In this document: positions 25,801-38,459 of the stretch, one piece after another | Numbering within the stretch: the stretch's first letter is position 1 | How the letters are laid out: every line of letters begins with the position of its first letter | Assembly (NCBI GenBank): GCA_015060925.1 | Contig: SUXM01000021.1 | Coordinates: forward strand, 1-44,845 | DNA: 44,845 nucleotides | Direction of reading: 5' to 3' | DNA from: Parabacteroides distasonis | GTDB lineage: Bacteria; Bacteroidota; Bacteroidia; Bacteroidales; Tannerellaceae | Notes under the pieces: model-generated | Told to the model about the DNA's origin: nothing | What the model saw: only the letters and a program-made list of their open reading frames with translations | Database searches by the model: none | Program-made: the position numbers and the translations under genes

Positions 25801-26334
25801 CTACTTTACCCGTCCACCGGTTATCCATGTACGCTCGTAATAAGGTTCACTCAGCGAACTTACAATCACTCCCTTGGAGGTACTGGCATGGATAAAGCGG
25901 CCGTTCTTCAAATAAATCCCTACATGTGTCGGGATTTTCTTCTTTCCTTTACCTGTCCGGAAAAAGACCAGATCTCCCTCTTTTAACTTTGAGCGACCAA
26001 CCTTCTTGCAATTATACTTCAACATATCGGCTGAAGAGCGTGCCAATTTTCTCCCATAAATATTCCTGTAAATGACCGACACGAATCCCGAACAATCCAC
26101 CCCTCTCTTTGTCAATCCACCTGTACGATAGGGTACTCCCAACCATTTTGCCCCTTCATTATAAAGATAGATATTATCATCAGGTGTCAAACGAACCTTA
26201 TATAATCTTGACAGTTCCTTCGGTCCTTTAAAATCCGAAGGCAGAACAACCTGTTGCTGTTTTTTACCTCCACATCCGCTAAAAAGAAACAAGAAGCAAA
26301 GGATATAAAAGAAAATGAAATCTTTACGAGCCAT
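25801..26334 (-). CDS. NlpC/P60 (C40) cell-wall peptidase lipoprotein
   Basis: This lipoprotein (177 residues, Cys21 in FLFSGC) is predicted to cleave peptide stems of peptidoglycan. The catalytic Cys81 is in GVDCSGFVS, His137 is in THVGIYL, and the third residue is probably His149 in RFIHAST. The start is the ATG at 26334: the longer reading frame to 26346 would need a TTG lying inside the -7 box. Transcription from that box would begin only a few bases before the ATG, so the mRNA may be nearly leaderless. The GDPD lipoprotein gene follows. Confidence 0.92.
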   Translation of the reverse strand: MARKDFIFFYILCFLFLFSGCGGKKQQQVVLPSDFKGPKELSRLYKVRLTPDDNIYLYNEGAKWLGVPYRTGGLTKRGVDCSGFVSVIYRNIYGRKLARSSADMLKYNCKKVGRSKLKEGDLVFFRTGKGKKKIPTHVGIYLKNGRFIHASTSKGVIVSSLSEPYYERTWITGGRVK

Positions 26335-26343
26335 AATAAATGG

Positions 26344-26351
26344 CAAAGATA
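26344..26351 (-). promoter_or_regulatory. promoter -7 box for the NlpC/P60 gene
   Basis: Minus-strand TATCTTTG fits TAnnTTTG. It ends only nine bases before the ATG at 26334. Confidence 0.6.
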
Positions 26352-26392
26352 GAATTATTCTGAAATAGGAACAATAATTAATAAATGGTCAT

Positions 26393-26442
26393 GAAAAAAA
26401 ATTCCCTGCTCATTGAAGAAAAATTTCATGAGCAAGGAATTT
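26393..26442 (-). terminator. terminator of the susCD transcript, stem family B (copy 1)
   Basis: AAATTCCCTGCTCAT (26399-26413) pairs with ATGAGCAAGGAATTT (26428-26442) with one mismatch. It is followed on the minus strand by a run of eight T. The arms match the terminator at 35341-35386. Confidence 0.87.
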
Positions 26443-26484
26443 CCCAAATAATAGCATCGGATAATAGAACAATTATCGGTCGTT

Positions 26485-28404
26485 CTATTTCATATTCCAC
26501 CAAAGAGAAGTACCGACCACGTCTGCCCCATTCAAAAGCTGAAGAGCCTCTTTATACCCTTCCATGTTATTGGTTTGGATATTGGCCGGATAACGGTACC
26601 GTTTCGGGTAAAACTCCAACCGACACTCTTTGGCTGATGCCACAGTCAATGGGACTTGGTTTAGCGGATTATAGTCCTTTTCGACGGCTTGGTTCTCAAA
26701 AAAAGGCAAACCAATTCGGCGATGGTCACTCCAAGCCTCCTCCGGCAACCAAGGAACTTGGGCTATATATTTTTGGGTAAATATCTTTGTCATCACATCG
26801 TTATTATAAGCCCCATTCCGGTAGATGGTATTTTTCGGATAGGTGTATAGCCTTGTCTTATTCTCCTTAGTATAAGGATCTACATACTCAATGGTATATG
26901 GTTGAGCCTCCGTTGTATGGTCAAAATAGACAGAAGTCCCAATACGGTTATAATCCGTTGAAGCTAAATAGTCGGCAAGTTTATCTTCCAAACCGTGATA
27001 AGCGAAGCTCATAGCAATACCGTTTTCGTAATTGGATTTAGCCGTACCGGGAACATTCCAACCACGCACTGCCGCTTCTGCCAATAAGAAATAACTTTCC
27101 CAAGGAGCATAAAACACCCTTTTCTGAGTATTCATACGGTATTTTTTGGCGATGGAAGGATAGTTGTAATTATAACCAATCAGTTCATTGGACAAACCTC
27201 CTTTTACATCCCATTCTCCAGCCACCCATGTGTCCCACGTGTAGACTGGGTCAATAGTCAACATTGCTACCGTATGATCATTCGGATCAAATAATTCGAC
27301 CGGCTTAACATCACTTGCTGCTCCGATATAGTCGGGATAAACCTCTCCATCATTCCAACCGACTACGCTAAAAAGTTTGGGAGCACGAGGATCCACATAT
27401 TGAGGAATGCCATCAAAATAGAAACCGGCACAAGGATCATTGGTCGTTAATGGAAAATGCTGGTTCAAATACAATCCTAAATAGGTTCGAGGATTCTTTA
27501 AACGAGCTTTCAACGAATCAGGTAACGGAAATTCACTATTACCTAATCCGACTACCAAGTTTTTAAAGGTCACAGACATCGCCTGTCCATTCCAAGGACG
27601 AGACATGACCCCGGTCAAGTCATTCCAGCCATCCCTTTCCTGTACCCCTGCCAATTCCGAAAGCGAAGAGATATATCCTTTAGAGGCAGCATCTTCAAAT
27701 TCGGTCTGTGCCAATTGTGGATCTACATAGACTATCCGCATCGCCAAACGCATACGCAGCGAATTGGCATATTTCTTCCACATACTGACATTACCGCCAT
27801 AAAAAGCATCTTCATTCGCCATGTCCGACATATCAATAGAATTATCCAACGCAGCTTCTGCCTCTCTTAATTCTTGTAAGATAAAGGAGTATATCTCCTC
27901 TACGCCATCATACGCCCCGGGTACACCCGAAAAAGCATCCAATGCAGGGATAGGGCCTATCCCATCTGACACCTCTGCATTGAGATAAGCTCTCCAGATT
28001 CGTGCCATTTGAACTACATTTCTATAATAAGGAAAGATATCTGCTTCTCCGGATTCAATTTTCTTATTTCCCAATTGAATGGCTTTAGTCGCCTGATTCA
28101 ACCATTTGACGGCATAACTGTTACTCAAATAAAGTGTCACATAATCATTATTATCCGTACCGATAGTAAAGCCACCTCCTCGGTTGAAACGAGCCGCACG
28201 GTTCCAAGTCAAAATAAACATCCGTTCTGCTATCTCCGGATTCATCTGCGTTCCGACAATAGAGGCATTCAAAAACCACTCCGGTTTCACATCATCTTCT
28301 CTTACTTGGTTCGGGTCTTCATTTATTTCTAAGAAGTCATCGCAGGAAGAGAATAAGGCTATTGCTAAAAGAAACCCAACCAACAATCTATTTTTTGTAT
28401 CCAT
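26485..28404 (-). CDS. susD: SusD/RagB family outer-membrane nutrient-binding lipoprotein
   Basis: This surface lipoprotein (639 residues, lipobox LFSSC, Cys21) is the glycan-binding lid of a SusCD importer. After the Cys comes DDFLEINEDPNQV, the usual start of the SusD-like_2 branch. TPR-type helices (about 85-240) and a long C-terminal region with WESYFLLAEAAVRGW (about 430) and the terminal KRYRYPANIQTNN complete the family pattern. It starts 26 bases after the susC stop, so the two are one operon. A strong terminator follows. The substrate cannot be read from sequence. The divergent GH2 gene suggests a beta-galactoside or beta-glucuronide-containing glycan. The gene symbol is used in the family sense. 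Confidence 0.94.
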   Translation of the reverse strand: MDTKNRLLVGFLLAIALFSSCDDFLEINEDPNQVREDDVKPEWFLNASIVGTQMNPEIAERMFILTWNRAARFNRGGGFTIGTDNNDYVTLYLSNSYAVKWLNQATKAIQLGNKKIESGEADIFPYYRNVVQMARIWRAYLNAEVSDGIGPIPALDAFSGVPGAYDGVEEIYSFILQELREAEAALDNSIDMSDMANEDAFYGGNVSMWKKYANSLRMRLAMRIVYVDPQLAQTEFEDAASKGYISSLSELAGVQERDGWNDLTGVMSRPWNGQAMSVTFKNLVVGLGNSEFPLPDSLKARLKNPRTYLGLYLNQHFPLTTNDPCAGFYFDGIPQYVDPRAPKLFSVVGWNDGEVYPDYIGAASDVKPVELFDPNDHTVAMLTIDPVYTWDTWVAGEWDVKGGLSNELIGYNYNYPSIAKKYRMNTQKRVFYAPWESYFLLAEAAVRGWNVPGTAKSNYENGIAMSFAYHGLEDKLADYLASTDYNRIGTSVYFDHTTEAQPYTIEYVDPYTKENKTRLYTYPKNTIYRNGAYNNDVMTKIFTQKYIAQVPWLPEEAWSDHRRIGLPFFENQAVEKDYNPLNQVPLTVASAKECRLEFYPKRYRYPANIQTNNMEGYKEALQLLNGADVVGTSLWWNMK

Positions 28405-28430
28405 ACTTAATATTTTTCTTATTATCTTTC

Positions 28431-31400
28431 TTAAAAACCAATTGTCACATTAAAGGTAAACGAACGACTTGTCGGTGCTGCTCCATTTTCAAAACCTGTA
28501 GCGTTGGTGTTTGTTGCAGACACTGATTCCGGATCTATTCCCGGTAAATTATAATGAATCATCCAAACATTGTTACAGGTAGCAGAAAGGTTCAACCGTT
28601 GTAAAGGAGTCTTCTTCAACCAAGAACGGTCGAAAGTATAACCTAACGTGATTGTACGTAAACGAACATTGGTCGCATCGTATGTAAAAATCTCAGGTAA
28701 TCCATAATTTCCCGTAGAACCAACACGTTCCCAATAATTCTGATGAGTAACTGCCACCGTATTTTCTATATAGGAGCCACTATGCAGCATGACAGAGTTA
28801 GGTACTATGAAATCATTTCGTTCACCATTCACAACTGTTCCCGCTGCATTCCCTCTTACATATAAGGTAGAAGCTGTTCCCGAATAGATATTCCCTCCAA
28901 TACGGCAATCAACTAAGAAACTTAGATTAAATCCTTTGTATGAAAAGTTGTTTGTAATCCCTAACATCCAGTCTGGATTTTGATTCCCGACCTTTGTCTT
29001 CTCTGTAGAGATCAACGGTAATCCATCTTCTCCTACAATAAGCTTGCCAAAATGAGGACTGCTCTCATCTGTCACCCGCATAAAAGTTTGCCCATAAATA
29101 TCTCCATAATAACTTCCTTGAGCTGCTACGATCTGAATGGCATCCAATGTCTTTATATCATAAACTGTCACACCCGGATACAGTTCTATGATCTTGTTTC
29201 GGTTCAAAGAGAACTGTGCCGTCATATTCCAATTAAAGCCTTTAGGATCCGGACTTTGGAAGATCGTTCCATTCAAGGAGGCTTCTAATCCTTCATTCTG
29301 AATATTACCGGCATTTACCTTACGAGAACTGTAACCGGAAAAGGGATCCAATGGTAAATTCAATAATTGACGAGTGGCATTGGTCTTATACCAAGCAAAA
29401 TCTAATGCCAAACGGTTCTGGAAGAATCGGACATCAAAGCCTACTTCCCACGATTTTATCAACTCGCTCCGTACATTTGAGTCAAACAAAGTTTGTCCCG
29501 GCTCAGCCGTTGTATTTCCATTCTCATCCTTTCCAACAGTATAATTATTATATAATTGATAGGGATCTAAGTCATTACCGACTTCTGCAAAAGAGGCTCT
29601 GATTTTCGCAAAAGAGAACCAGTCAGGCATACTACCTCCTATTTTCGGAAGCATATCAGATATTACTCCGGAAAAACTGACTGAAGGATAAAAATAGGAT
29701 CGGTTTGCTTTTGACATAGTGGAAGACCAATCATTACGGGCTGTCACATCTAAAAACAGATAACCATCCCAATTTAACTGCAATGAGCCATACAAAGAAT
29801 TCATCTTCCGTTGAATAAGTTCAGAGGTGACAGTTGCCCGATTGACACCATTATTTAATGAAAAAAGATTTGGTACTAACAATTCACCTGCAGAAGCATT
29901 CATCTTCGTTCTCTTCTGCATCATCAAGTTTCCACCAAAGGTAATAAAGCCTCCTAATCGGTCTATCAAATTATCTTTCCGAGCAGTTGCCAAAAAACTA
30001 AAATTGTTTTCATAGAAAGTCTCCGAACCTTCACTATAGTTTCCTCGTGGCAAAGCATTTCCTCCCGCATAGATTTTCTCATTCTTCGTTGTGGTATAAT
30101 AATCTGTTCCTCCACGAAACTCGATATCAAACCAATCAGTCGGTGTATATTTCAATGAGACATTTCCTAAAAGTCGGTTTCGCGTATCATTATTCTGACG
30201 GTATTTAGTCACCCAATAGGGATTCTCCTGCGGATTGTTTGCTGCATCCCACCATATCATCTTTCCCTCTTCATTCACACTTTGCTCAAACTCTTTGATA
30301 TTGATAGAGCGAGGTAAAGTGTAAATAGTACTGAAAGCATTTGAGGGATTTACCCCTTGAATAGGACGATTGTGCGCATTCATATTGATATAGTTCACCT
30401 TAGCATCTACCTTCCACTGCTCTTCTTTGTCCAAAAATGTAGTAGCACGCAAAGATATATTGGTTTTATTTAATGTTGACTCCGGTGTAATTCCTGCATC
30501 ATCAGAGCGATTAATAGAGGTAAAGATGGAAGTTCCATTGATATTTTGTTGGAAACTTACCCCTTCATAAAAAGAGGTTCCCATTTTAAAAAAAGCATCA
30601 ATATTATCATATGTTCGCAAGGCCACCTGATTACCTCTCCAGTCGGCAACAGTTTGCCCTGTCACTTTTGGTCCCCAACTTAAACGAGATTGATTATCAT
30701 AAATACCAACTGTACCCTGTCCAAAGCTGTTTTGCATTTCTGGTTTTAGAAATATTGATTCAGCCGTCATTCCGGCATTTACTGTAATACCTAAACCTTC
30801 ATTTTTTCTACCAGACTTTGTCGTAATCAATATTACCCCATTCCCTGCACGTGAACCATACAATGCTGCAGCCGAAGCCCCTTTCAAGACTGTCATGGAT
30901 TCAATATCTTCGGGGTTTATATCGGAAAGCCCATTACCCATATCGGCTCCGGTATTTCCCCAAACATCATCGACACCACCCGTAAAGTTATCCATCGGAG
31001 TCCCATCCACCACAATCAAAGGTTGATTACTACCCGTTAAAGAGCTATTTCCACGCAATACAATCTTAGAAGAACCTCCAATCCCATTACTTGAACGAAC
31101 AATTTGCAAACCAGAGACTTTTCCGGAAAGGGTATTAGCCAAGTTGGGTTCACGAGATGCCAATAAGTCGTCCCCTTTCAGCTCTTGCATCGCATATCCT
31201 AACGCTTTTTTATCCCGTTTCATACCCAAGGCTGTTACGACCACCTCATCTAACTTTTGTGTATCTTCTTCTAAACGAACGTTCAAAGAAGATTGTCCGG
31301 TATATGGAATCTCTTGCGTCACATATCCGATAAAAGAGATCTGAATAATATCTCCCTCTCGAAGATCATCTAAAGTAAAGCGACCGTCCATATCGGTCAT

Positions 31401-31604
31401 CGTTCCTGTTGTTGTTCCTTTTATCAAAACAGAAGCCCCGGCTACCGGGCCTAAAGCATCTTCAACAACTCCTGTTACTTTGGCATCTTGTTTTGATATG
31501 CCAGCCTTTTGATTCTCCACATCAGGAGCTGCCACAATTGTCCCCGAGGAACACAATACGCTTGCAAGCAAAATCATGCTGACAGGTTTCATCTTTTTCA
31601 ACAT
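28431..31604 (-). CDS. susC: SusC/RagA family TonB-dependent outer-membrane transporter
   Basis: This 1057-residue outer-membrane beta-barrel imports oligosaccharides with energy from TonB-ExbBD. A signal peptide (about 1-26) is followed by a carboxypeptidase-D regulatory-like domain (KVTGVVEDALGPVAGASVLI, about 42-115), a TonB-box-like stretch around DEVVVTALG (about 119-127) and the plug (about 130-265, with LRGNSSLTG and VLKGASAAALYGSRAGNGVI). The barrel ends in the aromatic C-terminus VTIGF. There is no N-terminal STN domain, so anti-sigma signalling is not expected, and none of the usual sensors (HTCS, ECF sigma) is in the window. The 147-base gap to the divergent GH2 gene holds no good minus-strand -7 box. 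Confidence 0.97.
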   Translation of the reverse strand: MLKKMKPVSMILLASVLCSSGTIVAAPDVENQKAGISKQDAKVTGVVEDALGPVAGASVLIKGTTTGTMTDMDGRFTLDDLREGDIIQISFIGYVTQEIPYTGQSSLNVRLEEDTQKLDEVVVTALGMKRDKKALGYAMQELKGDDLLASREPNLANTLSGKVSGLQIVRSSNGIGGSSKIVLRGNSSLTGSNQPLIVVDGTPMDNFTGGVDDVWGNTGADMGNGLSDINPEDIESMTVLKGASAAALYGSRAGNGVILITTKSGRKNEGLGITVNAGMTAESIFLKPEMQNSFGQGTVGIYDNQSRLSWGPKVTGQTVADWRGNQVALRTYDNIDAFFKMGTSFYEGVSFQQNINGTSIFTSINRSDDAGITPESTLNKTNISLRATTFLDKEEQWKVDAKVNYINMNAHNRPIQGVNPSNAFSTIYTLPRSINIKEFEQSVNEEGKMIWWDAANNPQENPYWVTKYRQNNDTRNRLLGNVSLKYTPTDWFDIEFRGGTDYYTTTKNEKIYAGGNALPRGNYSEGSETFYENNFSFLATARKDNLIDRLGGFITFGGNLMMQKRTKMNASAGELLVPNLFSLNNGVNRATVTSELIQRKMNSLYGSLQLNWDGYLFLDVTARNDWSSTMSKANRSYFYPSVSFSGVISDMLPKIGGSMPDWFSFAKIRASFAEVGNDLDPYQLYNNYTVGKDENGNTTAEPGQTLFDSNVRSELIKSWEVGFDVRFFQNRLALDFAWYKTNATRQLLNLPLDPFSGYSSRKVNAGNIQNEGLEASLNGTIFQSPDPKGFNWNMTAQFSLNRNKIIELYPGVTVYDIKTLDAIQIVAAQGSYYGDIYGQTFMRVTDESSPHFGKLIVGEDGLPLISTEKTKVGNQNPDWMLGITNNFSYKGFNLSFLVDCRIGGNIYSGTASTLYVRGNAAGTVVNGERNDFIVPNSVMLHSGSYIENTVAVTHQNYWERVGSTGNYGLPEIFTYDATNVRLRTITLGYTFDRSWLKKTPLQRLNLSATCNNVWMIHYNLPGIDPESVSATNTNATGFENGAAPTSRSFTFNVTIGF

Positions 31605-31716
31605 AACTTGTATTTTTTGTTTAATTTACAAATAACATATCGGCTGAAACCAACCTTCTTTTTAGTATTAGAAACATAAATGAAACAGAGTTGTTTAAAA
31701 TTAAAAACAAATATTT

Positions 31717-31724
31717 TACCTTTG
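31717..31724 (+). promoter_or_regulatory. promoter -7 box for the GH2 gene
   Basis: TACCTTTG fits TAnnTTTG, with TTGTTT about 23 bases upstream (31691-31696), 27 bases before the ATG at 31752. Confidence 0.65.
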
Positions 31725-31736
31725 AGGCAAAAATAA

Positions 31737-35333
<3,597 letters not shown>

Positions 35334-35340
35334 TCCTTTC

Positions 35341-35386
35341 AAAATTCCTTGCCCATCCGTTTTTTATTCCATGGGCAAGGAATTTT
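35341..35386 (+). terminator. terminator of the GH2 gene, stem family B (copy 2)
   Basis: AAAATTCCTTGCCCAT (35341-35356) pairs perfectly over 16 bp with ATGGGCAAGGAATTTT (35371-35386), followed by T-rich sequence. The arms match those at 26399-26442. Confidence 0.92.
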
Positions 35387-35442
35387 TGTTTCATGGGCAT
35401 GAAAATAAAAACAAGTTATGACATAATTACAACTAAAATCTA

Positions 35443-35450
35443 TACCTTTG
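35443..35450 (+). promoter_or_regulatory. promoter -7 box for the nadE operon
   Basis: TACCTTTG fits TAnnTTTG, 36 bases before the ATG at 35487 and downstream of the GH2 terminator. Confidence 0.68.
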
Positions 35451-35486
35451 GAACCTAATCAAATAAGTTTATAGATTATCATTCAA

Positions 35487-37418
35487 ATGAACTACGGATT
35501 TGTTAAGGTTGCTGCAGCTGTGCCATACGTACAAGTTGCTGATTGTTTTTATAATATAGAAAGAATAGAGGGATTGATGCGAAAAGCATCTGCAGAAGGT
35601 GTACAGATGATTGCCTTCCCAGAACTGTCGATAACCGCATATACTTGTCAGGATCTATTCACCCAACAAACGTTATTGGACAATGCAGAAAAAGCCCTGC
35701 TAAAGTTGATTGACAACACGAAAGACCTTCCACTCTTAACGATAGTGGGAGTTCCCCTCCGCACAGAGAACAGGTTAATCAATGCAGCAGCAGTATTCCA
35801 ACAAGGGACTCTGTTAGGTATTGTTCCCAAAAGTTATGTTCCCAATCATAAAGAGGCACAAGAGTCACGTTGGTTCGCATCGGCTACAGAACTACAAAGA
35901 ACAACTATTGAGATTGCCGGTGAAACCTATCCCATAGGAAACCATTTGCTCTTCCAATCCCATTCAATCTGTTTAGGGATAGAGATAGGAGAAGATCTTT
36001 GGGCTGCTATTCCAACCAGTTCAATGTTGGCAATGAAAGGAGCTAATATCCTGTTTAATCTATCAGCAAGCCATGAACTTATCGGCAAACATTCCTATGT
36101 ATCTTCTTTAATCTCCCAACATTCTGCCCGTTGTTTGTCCGGCTATGTATATGCGTCTGCCGGATTTGGAGAATCAAGTACAGATCTCGTATATGCCGGG
36201 AATGCAATCATAGCTGAAAATGGAAAGCTATTGGCTGAATCACCTCGCTTTACAATGGAAGAGCAGTTGGTTATCAGTGAAATAGATTTTGAAATCCTTC
36301 AGAATGACCGACAAGTCAATACCAATTTCATGAAAGGTTTATCTCTTTTACAAAATATAGAGTATCGAACCATTCATTTTGATTTACCGACTCATGAACC
36401 GCTTCATTTGACCCGTCCGATTGATCCACATCCTTTTATCCCTTCCGGTGAATGTTTGCAAGAACGTTGTGAAGAGATTATCCAGATACAGATAACAGGA
36501 TTAGCCAAACGCATGGTACACACACACGCCCGGACTGCAGTCGTTGGTATATCGGGAGGATTGGATTCTACGTTGGCATTGCTGATAACAGTCATGACAT
36601 TCGATGCCCTTCAGATTCCACGTGAACAAATCATCGGGATTACCATGCCCGGTTTCGGAACAACCGGACGTACATATAACAATGCCGTCAACTTGATTCG
36701 CTCATTAGGAGTGACTTTGAAAGAGATTTCCATCAAGGAGGCCTGCCTACAGCATTTTAAAGATATCAATCACGATCCACAAGTACATGATGTCACCTAC
36801 GAAAACAGCCAGGCTCGTGAACGCACACAACTGCTTATGGATATAGCTAACCAAGTTAATGGTATGGTTATTGGAACCGGTGACCTTTCAGAATTAGCAC
36901 TTGGCTGGGCGACTTACAACGGAGACCACATGTCCATGTATGGAGTTAACGGTAATATTCCTAAAACATTAGTCAAATATTTAGTAGAATGGGTAGCCCG
37001 CAATAAAGTGGATGAGGACTCTCGTATCACGCTATTGGATATTGTAGACACACCTATCAGCCCGGAATTGATTCCGGCCGATGAACAAGGTAACATCAAA
37101 CAAAAGACAGAAGACTTGGTAGGTCCTTATGAATTACATGATTTTATCCTGTATCATTTTCTTCGGTTCGGTTCACGTCCTACAAAAATCTATTATTTGG
37201 CACAGATTGCTTTTGCTGGCATATATGACCAATCCACCATCAAGAAATGGCTATATACCTTCTTCCGCCGTTTCTTCCAACAACAGTTTAAACGCAGTTG
37301 CCTACCAGACGGTCCGAAAGTAGGTTCTGTTGGTCTATCTCCGCGCGGAGATTGGCGTATGCCAAGCGATGCCATCTCCAAACTTTGGTTGGATGAAATA
37401 GAAAAGATTGAAGCGTAA
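35487..37418 (+). CDS. nadE: NAD+ synthase of the two-domain (glutamine-dependent) type
   Basis: This enzyme amidates deamido-NAD+ to NAD+ with ATP. The 643 residues are the long form: a nitrilase-fold glutaminase domain (about 1-290) and a synthetase domain (about 325-643) with the P-loop SGGLDS and GTGDLSELALGWATYNGDH. In the glutaminase domain Glu46 (AFPELS) and Lys115 (VPKSYVPN) of the catalytic triad are present, but the nucleophile position in the motif I-C-E-D-L-W reads Gly168 (IEIGEDLW). Cys162 lies six residues before it. Unless Cys162 substitutes, the enzyme may use free ammonia only. First of four closely spaced genes (next starts nine bases on). Confidence 0.95.
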   Translation: MNYGFVKVAAAVPYVQVADCFYNIERIEGLMRKASAEGVQMIAFPELSITAYTCQDLFTQQTLLDNAEKALLKLIDNTKDLPLLTIVGVPLRTENRLINAAAVFQQGTLLGIVPKSYVPNHKEAQESRWFASATELQRTTIEIAGETYPIGNHLLFQSHSICLGIEIGEDLWAAIPTSSMLAMKGANILFNLSASHELIGKHSYVSSLISQHSARCLSGYVYASAGFGESSTDLVYAGNAIIAENGKLLAESPRFTMEEQLVISEIDFEILQNDRQVNTNFMKGLSLLQNIEYRTIHFDLPTHEPLHLTRPIDPHPFIPSGECLQERCEEIIQIQITGLAKRMVHTHARTAVVGISGGLDSTLALLITVMTFDALQIPREQIIGITMPGFGTTGRTYNNAVNLIRSLGVTLKEISIKEACLQHFKDINHDPQVHDVTYENSQARERTQLLMDIANQVNGMVIGTGDLSELALGWATYNGDHMSMYGVNGNIPKTLVKYLVEWVARNKVDEDSRITLLDIVDTPISPELIPADEQGNIKQKTEDLVGPYELHDFILYHFLRFGSRPTKIYYLAQIAFAGIYDQSTIKKWLYTFFRRFFQQQFKRSCLPDGPKVGSVGLSPRGDWRMPSDAISKLWLDEIEKIEA

Positions 37419-37427
37419 TCATTATTC

Positions 37428-38444
37428 ATGAGACATAAACTAAGAATCATACTCACATTACTTCTTTGCCTGTTCTGTCTCTGTTCATTAGAAGCTCAGG
37501 AGAAAGCTTTCCCTAAAAAGGGAGAAGGCATTGATCTTTTCCTGAAACGACATAATCGAACCGGGACGACATACAGGAAGGAGTTCATCGAAATCAATAA
37601 AAAGAAGTTAGGGAAAAATAACTCTCTCCGCATGGGGGTAAAATACACATTACCCCCATTACAAGGGAAAGAGGCTACGAAAGCGAAAGCTAAGCAACGC
37701 CCTAATTACGAACCTTTATTCGGGAAAGAACTTGCCTCGTATAAAGTGAGTTCATCCGAATTGAAAGGTTCTTGCTTCTATTTGGTATGTGGCCATGGAG
37801 GACCAGATCCCGGAGCTATTGGGAAAATGGGGAATATGCGGTTACATGAAGATGAATATGCCTATGATATCGTATTACGATTAGCACGAAACTTGATGAT
37901 GAGAGGAGCCAAAGTGCATATCATCATCCAAGACCCGGTAGATGGCATCCGGAACGAGAAGTTCTTAAAAAACAGCAAACGAGAAACCTGCATGGGCAAA
38001 ACCATTCCCCACAATCAAAACCGCCGGTTGCAACAACGTTGCCAGCAGATAAATACGTTATTCAAAAAGGATCGTTACGCTTATAAACGAGCCATTTTTG
38101 TTCATGTGGATAGTCGTAACAAAAAAGCAAGAACCGATGTGTTCTTCTACCATCAGAATAAAAACTCAGAAAGTAAGCAATTGGCAAAAACCATGAAGTC
38201 AACCTTTGCGAACAAGTACAAGAAGCATCAACCCGGACGTGGGTTCTCCGGAACAGTGGAAGGGCGCAACTTGTATGTCCTAAGAAATACGACTGCGGCT
38301 TCCTTGTTCGTAGAGTTAGGAAATATCCAGAATAGTTATGACCAACAACGGATTATCCTTAGTGACAATCGACAAGCTTTGGCCAATTGGCTTTGCGATG
38401 GATTCATCACAGATTACAAACGATATAAGAAAAAGACTAAATAA
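37428..38444 (+). CDS. N-acetylmuramoyl-L-alanine amidase (Amidase_3)
   Basis: This exported zinc amidase (338 residues, signal about 1-23) cuts the bond between muramic acid and the peptide stem. Residues about 30-80 look like one LysM-type repeat (GEGIDLFLKRHN ... LRMGVKYTLP). The catalytic domain (about 115-335) shows the Zn ligands in CGHGGPDPGA, the Glu in HEDEYAYDI, the His in FVHVDS, and the catalytic Glu in FVELGNI. The start at 37428 lies nine bases after nadE, and the tldD-like gene begins 15 bases after the stop, so an operon is likely. Confidence 0.93.
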   Translation: MRHKLRIILTLLLCLFCLCSLEAQEKAFPKKGEGIDLFLKRHNRTGTTYRKEFIEINKKKLGKNNSLRMGVKYTLPPLQGKEATKAKAKQRPNYEPLFGKELASYKVSSSELKGSCFYLVCGHGGPDPGAIGKMGNMRLHEDEYAYDIVLRLARNLMMRGAKVHIIIQDPVDGIRNEKFLKNSKRETCMGKTIPHNQNRRLQQRCQQINTLFKKDRYAYKRAIFVHVDSRNKKARTDVFFYHQNKNSESKQLAKTMKSTFANKYKKHQPGRGFSGTVEGRNLYVLRNTTAASLFVELGNIQNSYDQQRIILSDNRQALANWLCDGFITDYKRYKKKTK

Positions 38445-38459
38445 ATTAAGTAGAAATAT

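Noticed and set aside
26332..26346. Upstream TTG start for the NlpC/P60 gene
   Set aside because: It would overlap the -7 box, and the ATG at 26334 directly gives a normal lipoprotein signal peptide.
26385..26780. 131-residue plus-strand open frame
   Set aside because: It is antisense to the 3' end of susD and runs through the susCD terminator.
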